In this document: one piece after another, positions 30,903 through 36,013 of the stretch | Layout: each line of letters starts with the position of its first letter | Position numbering within the stretch: the stretch's first letter is position 1 | Assembly (NCBI GenBank): GCA_017459075.1 | Contig: JAFUDQ010000029.1 | Coordinates: 1 to 36,013, forward strand | Source: Bacteroidales bacterium | GTDB lineage: Bacteria; Bacteroidota; Bacteroidia; Bacteroidales; UBA932 | Direction of reading: 5' to 3' | Length of the DNA stretch: 36,013 bases | Translations under genes and position numbers: made by a program | The notes under the pieces: generated by a model | Told to the model about the DNA's origin: nothing | Database searches by the model: none | The model's input: only the letters and a program-made list of their open reading frames with translations

Positions 30903-30957
30903 TGTTATCCTGAGGAAGGTCATCCTGAGCAATGCGAAGGACCTGCCGAAGGATCTA
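30903..30957. repeat. Interspersed GTCATCCTGAGC-type repeat, partly duplicated
   Basis: Two CCTGAG cores (ttatcctgaggaag and gtcatcctgagcaatgcgaa) and a gaaggatctact end. The gaaggatctact end supplies, on the minus strand, the TAG stop of the lipoprotein gene at 30955. Confidence 0.75.
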
Positions 30958-31365
30958 CTTTTCCCGCACAAAGTGCCGATAGTCAGTTCCCCACGTACCC
31001 ACGGAATACGTCGTTCCTTCCTTTTGCCAGACCATCTCCTTGGACGTCAATTTGACCAATGTATAAGTGACGTTGCTGTAGTCCGACATCTGCGGGTTGA
31101 TGGTGATGGTTCCCTTATTGATCAAGTCAATGGCATAGCTGCCGCTGTAGTCGTGAGACTCTCCGCTAAGAGCGTCATAAACATGCATCTGATAGTGGCC
31201 GTTTCCATCAAAGGTGTACTCCAGGGAGCCATCCATTGCAAAAACGTTGGGGTCATACTGTTCAGACCATGTGCCTTCCAACTTATTCACATCAATCTTC
31301 TCGCATCCGCACAGCGCCGCCACCAGCAGCGCCGCGCACACTAAAGTCACAATCTTTCTCATCAT
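30955..31365 (-). CDS. Small lipocalin-like lipoprotein
   Basis: A 136-residue protein starting MMRKIVTLVCAALLVAALCGC, a lipoprotein signal with Cys at 21. The mature part begins KLEGTWSEQYD and continues as alternating beta strands ending in QKEGTTYSVG, the pattern of lipocalin-like Bacteroidetes lipoproteins that begin with an L-x-G-x-W motif. The function is unknown. It has a paralogue at 33344-33847 with nearly the same signal peptide. Both end in a stop codon provided by an interspersed repeat, so the original C-termini may have been replaced. Confidence 0.75.
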   Translation of the reverse strand: MMRKIVTLVCAALLVAALCGCEKIDVNKLEGTWSEQYDPNVFAMDGSLEYTFDGNGHYQMHVYDALSGESHDYSGSYAIDLINKGTITINPQMSDYSNVTYTLVKLTSKEMVWQKEGTTYSVGTWGTDYRHFVREK

Positions 31366-31454
31366 ATCACGTTTGTTTCTTTAACTATTAAACGCCCAAA
31401 AACGCCATTTCTTGCATCTGTGGCTGCTTTTTGGGATAAAAAAATACAATATTT

Positions 31455-31866
31455 CTACAAATCCCAGCACACCTTCAGCAACACCTCCCTTGGCCTCAGA
31501 TGCGTCAATGTGTAGGACTGCACCGTCGATGACACACGGACCCGCTCATACTGCGAGGTCCCAACGACATTGTTCCCAATCAGCGAAATCTCCCACCGGT
31601 CTGCCTTGTAGCTCACGGACAGGTCACTGAACCAGTTAACGCCAAAGTCCTTCTCGCTGCTGTGGTAGAGCTCATTTCGCCAGGAAAGCATCCAACCCTT
31701 CGCCGGGAGGAAGTTCAGCTGCAGCCAGTGCTCCCAGTCACTGATGCAGGTGAGAGCCAGTCCCTCGACACTGCGCCTCGAAAGCACGATGCCGGAGTAC
31801 CCTTGCACCGACATCCACCTTGCCGGGCGTAGCGAGTAGTCGGCCGAAACTTCATATTCTGCGGTC
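31455..31866 (-). pseudogene. C-terminal fragment of a TonB-dependent receptor-like barrel
   Basis: Minus-strand coding that keeps only the last 135 or so residues of an outer-membrane receptor. Strands such as EYEVSADYSLRPARWMSVQG, WMLSWRNELYHSS and WEISLIGNNVVGTSQYERV, and an ending LRPREVLLKVCWDL, fit the last barrel strands of SusC/TonB-type proteins. Upstream of about 31866 the frame stays open to 32168, but that part is antisense to the response regulator. The 5' part was therefore lost at the junction. No function remains. Confidence 0.7.
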
Positions 31867-32414
31867 CTGGCATCCTTGTCGTGGACGTGATGATGCCCAA
31901 GATGTCCGGCTTCGAAATGGTGAAGGCCATCCGGCAGAGCGATTCCCAGACGCCCATCCTCTTCCTGACCGCCAAGACAACCGTTGATGACGTTGTCACC
32001 GGCTTCAACCTGGGAGCCAACGACTACCTCAAGAAGCCCTTCGCCATACCGGAGCTGGTTGTCCGGATGAAAGCCCTGCTGGGACGCAAAACCGGGCCAG
32101 CCAAAGACAACGCCACCTTTACCCTTGGAGACTTCCTGTTCAACCCGGAAACAGCGCTGCTTTTGCATAGCACCTCAGGAGAATCCACCATCCTGCCGCG
32201 CCGGGAAGCCGATATCCTCCAGCGCCTTTGCCAGCATCAGGGCGAAATCGTCCCCACCCAAAACATCCTCCTGGACCTTTGGGGCGACGACGACTTCTTC
32301 AACGCCCGCAGCCTCCAGGTTCTCATCACCCGCCTCCGCCGCGTCCTCTCCCGCGACCCCCGCATCCGCATTATCAATGTACGCGGCACAGGCTACAAAC
32401 TGATAGCGGAATAA
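31867..32414 (+). pseudogene. OmpR-family response regulator lacking its N-terminus
   Basis: The frame reads ILVVDVMMPKMSGFEM, with the phosphoacceptor Asp, then ILFLTAKT (conserved Thr), DYLKKPF (conserved Lys) and a complete winged-helix DNA-binding domain ending TRLRRVLSRDPRIRIINVRG and TGYKL. The first 45-50 residues of the receiver, with the acidic pair, are absent, and there is no proper start. The coding begins exactly where the receptor fragment on the other strand ends, so one deletion removed the 5' ends of both genes and probably a sensor kinase between them. A GTG at 31881 could start a shortened protein. The likely histidine kinase partner is not in the window. Confidence 0.78.
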
Positions 32415-32509
32415 CCCCTTCCCGCCCTTCACATCAAGGGAATCATCCACTATATCAACCAATGCTCGCTTCGCGACTAATTGCGGCTGCACCTCGGAAA
32501 ACAAATAAA

Positions 32510-32541
32510 TTTGCTTTTCTCTCGGTTTGCACGTAAATTTG
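32510..32541 (+). promoter_or_regulatory. Promoter of the GNAT toxin-antitoxin locus
   Basis: TTTG at 32510-32513, a 20-bp spacer, TAAATTTG at 32534-32541, and 55 bp to the antitoxin ATG. A textbook Bacteroidetes promoter. Confidence 0.78.
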
Positions 32542-32596
32542 CAATGTCCTCTGCATCTATTACGCAGAGACACAAAAGAAAAAGGAGAAACGAATT

Positions 32597-32755
32597 ATGG
32601 CAAAACCAATCAAAGAAACGCCCGTCCTTTATGACGAGGATGCCTACCGCTTCGAAATGGCGGCCCAGAATGTCGTTCCTCTGCCGGAAGAGGAGCGAGA
32701 GAAAATCAGACGGAATTACGAAGAAGTTAAGAAGCGTTGTGTTGCAGCCCTATGA
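32597..32755 (+). CDS. Small antitoxin-like protein upstream of a GNAT toxin gene
   Basis: A 52-residue protein, acidic at the start and then a charged helix EEEREKIRRNYEEVKKRC. I do not recognise a named family and see no ribbon-helix-helix signature. Its stop overlaps the GNAT start in ATGA and it has a strong promoter, the layout of GNAT-type toxin-antitoxin operons, where the antitoxin comes first. The downstream toxin is broken, so this gene would be an orphan antitoxin. Its role is inferred from position only. Confidence 0.6.
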   Translation: MAKPIKETPVLYDEDAYRFEMAAQNVVPLPEEEREKIRRNYEEVKKRCVAAL

Positions 32756-33214
32756 TTGACTTCTCTATCCGGGAATTCCGTCCCGAAACAGATATCCTAA
32801 AACCGTTCGATTGCGGCAATTCCGACTTGAACGGTTTTTTGTTGGAAACCGGGACCAAAGAGCCCAATGCCACTCTTTCCGAGAAAGAGCTTCTTGCTGC
32901 CACCTTTATTGTGGAGGATAACATGTCCCACGATATCCTTGCCTATTTCAGCCTGCTGCATGATAAGCTGGAGCGTGAATTCATCAACCCTACGAATTGG
33001 AACAGGGTTTCACGCAAGATTCCAAACTCCAAGCGCCGCTCGTCCTATCCTGCCCTGAAAATTGGCCGGCTTGCTGTTAATCGCTATAACAGGGAGCATG
33101 GACTTGGGCGTCATATTCTTCGTTCTCAAAGAGCCTGACCCGGTTCCTGATGGTACGGAGGTCGATGATATGGAACAGACAACTCTGATGGGCTTTGACC
33201 TGCGCTCTTTCTGA
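32752..33214 (+). pseudogene. GNAT-family toxin with an internal deletion
   Basis: The frame starts MIDFSIREFRPETDILKPFD and reaches SYPALKIGRLAVNRYNREHG, then LGRHIL, the start of the acetyl-CoA-binding loop. It then shifts and hits a stop at 33138. In another frame the sequence continues FFVLKEPDPV and ends TLMGFDLRSF with a stop at 33214, which looks like the true C-terminus of such toxins. About 40-60 residues with the rest of the acetyl-CoA site appear to be missing. Intact relatives acetylate charged tRNAs. The N-terminal pairing with the small upstream gene is intact. Confidence 0.75.
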
Positions 33215-33221
33215 ACAAAAT

Positions 33222-33347
33222 TGTCATTTTGAGCAAAGCGAAAAATCTAAACTGCCGCCACCTCACTATGAGATAGCAGCAGTTCTTATGTCATGCCCGG
33301 CCAAACCGGGCATCTGTCATCCTGAGGGCGAAGCCCGAAGGATCTAC
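33222..33347. repeat. Two interspersed repeats flanking a terminator-like hairpin
   Basis: 33222-33248 is an A/T-rich copy (ttgtcattttgagcaaagcg). 33250-33282 is a hairpin, ctgccgcca with atagcagcag, similar to the infB terminator. 33315-33347 is a second copy (gtcatcctgagggcgaagcc) ending aaggatctact, whose minus-strand TAG ends the next lipoprotein gene. Confidence 0.75.
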
Positions 33348-33847
33348 TTCGTATACAGCCCCATCCTCCTGAACGTCACATCCCCCTCAATCAAGTTCGG
33401 CCCGTCCACATTCACATCCTCACGCTGCAGCACAAGTTTATCCTTGCTGCATTCCTTCACCCAGTAATGCGCAGTAGGCGTGAAGGCCGTCTCTCCGTCT
33501 TCCGCCTTAAAATCATGGTCAATCTCATAGAGATACAGCTCCGGAGTGGAACTGCCCACGCCCGGATATCCGTTCTGATGCTGCTGGTAGATATACTTGG
33601 CCTCCGAGTCTCCGGAAAAGACATCGGAAACATAGATGCTCAAAACCCAAGAATGAGGGTCCGCGTCACCTGGCGTGAAACTCCAGATTACCAGTCCAGC
33701 ATCTTGAACCCCTTCGGGATACTCTTTCTGCCAATCGCCTTCCAGATTACCCGCCAGGTCAATCTCCGGAATCAGTTGCTTCTCACACCCGCACAACCCT
33801 GCCATCAGCAGCGCCGCGCACATAATACCTAAAATCTTTCTCATCAT
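33344..33847 (-). CDS. Small lipoprotein, paralogue of the one at 30955
   Basis: A 167-residue protein with signal MMRKILGIMCAALLMAGLCGC, nearly the same as the 30955 gene, and a lipid-modifiable Cys at 21. The mature part has AGNLEGDWQKEYPEG, again an L-x-G-x-W start, and beta-rich sequence without catalytic motifs. The start is taken at ATG 33847 rather than the upstream TTG. A 37-bp piece of its coding strand (33501-33537) recurs exactly at 21642-21678. Its stop codon lies within an interspersed repeat. The function is unknown. Confidence 0.72.
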   Translation of the reverse strand: MMRKILGIMCAALLMAGLCGCEKQLIPEIDLAGNLEGDWQKEYPEGVQDAGLVIWSFTPGDADPHSWVLSIYVSDVFSGDSEAKYIYQQHQNGYPGVGSSTPELYLYEIDHDFKAEDGETAFTPTAHYWVKECSKDKLVLQREDVNVDGPNLIEGDVTFRRMGLYTK

Positions 33848-33893
33848 ATCATTCAAATTGTTCTATAAATATAATCTAAAAGCAGCGAAGGAT

Positions 33894-36013
33894 CTATTCT
33901 TTTTTCAGTTCTATTGCCGGATTCGTCTTTGCCGCCTTCAATACCTGCCAGATGACAGAGGCAAAAGCAATGACTCCGGAAAGCAGCACGGCCACTACAA
34001 AGATCCACCAATAGCCTTCCAGCTTGTAAATGAAATCCTTGAGGTATTCCTGCGCGGCATAGACCGCAATCGGAATGCCGATGACGCAGGCAATCCCTAC
34101 CAGCACCATATATTCCCGGATGGTTCTCCAGGCTTCCGTATCCACCGTACCGCCGAAGACCTTTCGGACGGCTATGTCGCGGGACTTTTCATCGGCATAA
34201 TACGTACTCATGGCCACCAGGCCCAGCAGAGCGATGAGGATGGAGAGGAGCATAAAGATTTCCACCAGGCGCATATTGTTGCGGGCTGGCTTCCAGTCCT
34301 CCGCGATATTCTCGTCAATCCAGAATGCTAAGCTCCCGTAAATCGGCTTGCCCTTGATGTAGTTATCGTAAGCTTCCATGATCTGCGCTTTCGCCTCTTT
34401 CCGGTCCGGGGTGGTTTCTATGACCCATCCAGCAAAAGGAATATCATCAGAACGCATCAACGAAACGATGGCATAATCTTCTTCCCCAATATTGGCGTTG
34501 TTGGTCGGAAAAGATTTGAAAACACCGGCTACCTGCTCGCATCCCTTCGTCCGTCTGCTCAGCGTGCCGCTGATGTCATGATAGTCCGAGTCGAAGCCGG
34601 TTGCGGCAAAACTCTTGTCCGAGAACCAGACGCTATTGAATTGCGGGGCATGGAAGTCTTCCAGAATCTCAAATCCAAACATCGAAAATGCAGTACTGTC
34701 CATCCTGATCAGTTTGTAAAGGATGTCCTGACCATCCCGGGTGGTGCTATACTGGCCCATATTGATACTGCCGGGCACTCCCGAACTTCTTCCGATCCGT
34801 CTCACGCAAGGAAGAGCCTCAAGGGCATCTTTCAAAGGCGTATCGTCTTCGCCGGAAAAATCCTTGAGGAAGAAGATGTCATCGATGTTGCAGTTCATCG
34901 GCCGCGCCTGTGTCTTTCGCATCTGCGCCTCCATCGTGATGGCCAGCGCTATCAGGATGACTGCCAGCGCATTCTGCAGCACGATGAAAACCTTGCTGAA
35001 CACCATTTTGCTCTTGCGCCGGTATCCGCCTTTCATCACGTCCACGGGTTTGTAGCGACCTGCCATCGTTGCCGGGAAGATGCCGCAGAGCGCTCCCACA
35101 AGCAGAATGATGACGATATATGCCACTACACACCCCGGGGACCAGACGACTTTTATCGGGATATCCGGATTGTTCAAGAGCGCATTCATGGCCGGGCAGA
35201 AGGCTTCTGCCAGCAATAGACCGGCCGCAAAGCAGACTGCTGTAAACGCGATGGATTCCGCCACGTACTTCCAGATAATGCCGACTCTTGATGCTCCGGA
35301 CAATTGCCTCACGGCCATTTCCTTTGCCCTCTTTCCGGTGAGTGCGACGGACAGGTTGATGTAGTTAAGTATGGCCGAAAGAAGGAGCAAAAGCCCAACC
35401 AGCATCAGAACTCTGAGTGTCGCTTTGTCTCCATGTCTGAAGAATCCCTCCGTCTCCTTGAAAAACAATTCATCATAACGTGAGAGTTCCAGATGTTCAA
35501 AGAAAGCCTGTCCATAAATGCTTGAATATACGTCCTTGCAGACGGATTCCAATTTATCAAACAGCTCTTTCCTATCAGTTCCGGAACGGACTTTAAGCAT
35601 CGTGACCGTACTGCCGTAATTATCGAATGGCTGCCACTCGTCTTTGTAAACAGCAGCATTGAGGAATATATCATAAGGCTTGATGACCGTACCCTTAAGG
35701 TCCTCCAATATAGCACCCACCAAATAGCTGCTCCCACTGATGTCAAGAGCATCACCTACCGAGAGGCTGTGCTTTCTGGCAAAAGAGGCTGAAAGAATGG
35801 CATTGGTCGGAGCTGAAAGCACATCTGCGGAGCCTTCCACAAAGCGGAACTGAGGACATATCTCAAAGAACGCCGGTTCTACGCCAACGCTTTCTGCCTC
35901 CGTATTCTCTCCCCGAATGACTGGATGTACCACTACATTACACATCCTGGAAACGGACTCGATTTCCGGAATATCTCCGACAGCATCCGGAAAGCCGTAT
36001 GTAAGCGCCGGGA
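33894..36013 (-). CDS. MacB-like ABC transporter permease, 5' end beyond the window
   Basis: 706 residues are visible. It has a large extracytoplasmic MacB-type domain, transmembrane segments near LRVLMLVGLLLLLSAILNYI and later VVAYIVIILLVGALCG, then a second periplasmic domain and another FtsX-like four-helix set ending AFASVIWQVLKAAKTNPAIE. The conserved KRAKEMAVRQLSGASR and DEKSRDIAVRKVFGG couplings follow the first helix of each half. The family acts in lipoprotein, peptide or antibiotic export, or in sensing. An ATG at 35945 is not the start, since the frame continues upstream to 36013 with IPEIESVSRM, typical of the family. The ATP-binding partner is not seen. Confidence 0.88.
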   Translation of the reverse strand, partial: PALTYGFPDAVGDIPEIESVSRMCNVVVHPVIRGENTEAESVGVEPAFFEICPQFRFVEGSADVLSAPTNAILSASFARKHSLSVGDALDISGSSYLVGAILEDLKGTVIKPYDIFLNAAVYKDEWQPFDNYGSTVTMLKVRSGTDRKELFDKLESVCKDVYSSIYGQAFFEHLELSRYDELFFKETEGFFRHGDKATLRVLMLVGLLLLLSAILNYINLSVALTGKRAKEMAVRQLSGASRVGIIWKYVAESIAFTAVCFAAGLLLAEAFCPAMNALLNNPDIPIKVVWSPGCVVAYIVIILLVGALCGIFPATMAGRYKPVDVMKGGYRRKSKMVFSKVFIVLQNALAVILIALAITMEAQMRKTQARPMNCNIDDIFFLKDFSGEDDTPLKDALEALPCVRRIGRSSGVPGSINMGQYSTTRDGQDILYKLIRMDSTAFSMFGFEILEDFHAPQFNSVWFSDKSFAATGFDSDYHDISGTLSRRTKGCEQVAGVFKSFPTNNANIGEEDYAIVSLMRSDDIPFAGWVIETTPDRKEAKAQIMEAYDNYIKGKPIYGSLAFWIDENIAEDWKPARNNMRLVEIFMLLSILIALLGLVAMSTYYADEKSRDIAVRKVFGGTVDTEAWRTIREYMVLVGIACVIGIPIAVYAAQEYLKDFIYKLEGYWWIFVVAVLLSGVIAFASVIWQVLKAAKTNPAIELKKE

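Noticed and set aside
31867-32168. N-terminal part of the long minus-strand frame continuing from the receptor fragment
   Set aside because: It is antisense to the response-regulator receiver domain and does not resemble barrel sequence.
34578-35219. 213-codon plus-strand open frame in the permease
   Set aside because: Antisense to the MacB-like membrane domain.
35943-35945. ATG at 35945 as the permease start
   Set aside because: The frame stays open to the window edge with family-like sequence upstream, so the true start is outside.

Overview
The window looks like a chromosomal segment of an uncultured or little-studied Bacteroidales bacterium. Support comes from the promoters, which read TTTG, a 19-20 bp spacer, then TAnnTTTG (tRNA-Phe, lpxC, the RiPP precursor and a toxin-antitoxin pair fit closely), and from typical families: a DUF3078 protein, an OmpP1/FadL-like porin, WbqC, a PCMD lipoprotein, MacB-type permeases and lipoproteins with short lipoboxes. 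I cannot name the genus from the sequence alone.

Layout. 1-2300: an IS21-like insertion-sequence end cutting into a gene, a secreted nuclease, a hypothetical gene and tRNA-Phe. 2515-18750: core genome, with ybaK and tilS, a short tandem-repeat array, a DUF3078 protein and proS, a bizarre W/Y-then-S/R repeat lipoprotein, an OmpP1-like porin, the lipid A operon lpxD-lpxC-lpxA followed by a wbqC-like gene carrying an in-frame palindromic insertion, and the rimP-nusA-infB operon behind a leader hairpin. LpxC is unusual for the order in lacking the fused FabZ half.

18812-20702: a compact minus-strand RiPP locus. A 50-residue precursor, too short for most gene callers, has a Cys-rich core and a Gly/Ser tail. 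It is followed by a terminator-like hairpin, a radical SAM/SPASM maturase and a PqqD-like peptide-binding protein. The precursor promoter carries a ten-G homopolymer inside the -33/-7 spacer, so this looks like a phase-variable RiPP switch. This is the best candidate for an undescribed system in the window.

20750-33900: an accessory region. It holds an operon of three surface lipoproteins: a phage-type N-acetylmuramidase, a BMP-like binding protein broken by a one-base shift in a homopolymer, and a periplasmic-binding-protein/C13 (legumain-like) protease fusion. Around it is a graveyard of genes that keep both ends but have lost their middles: hipA, a signal-peptide/AraC gene, a VanX/HAD/APH chimera, a TonB-receptor/response-regulator junction and a GNAT toxin. 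Both toxin-antitoxin loci keep the antitoxin and have a gutted toxin. Copies of an interspersed GTCATCCTGAGC-type repeat are scattered among them and provide stop codons for two paralogous lipoproteins. Intact genes here include a PCMD lipoprotein with its outer-membrane partner and an AAA-ATPase-like/PD-(D/E)XK protein. The window ends inside a MacB-like permease whose start lies beyond the right edge.
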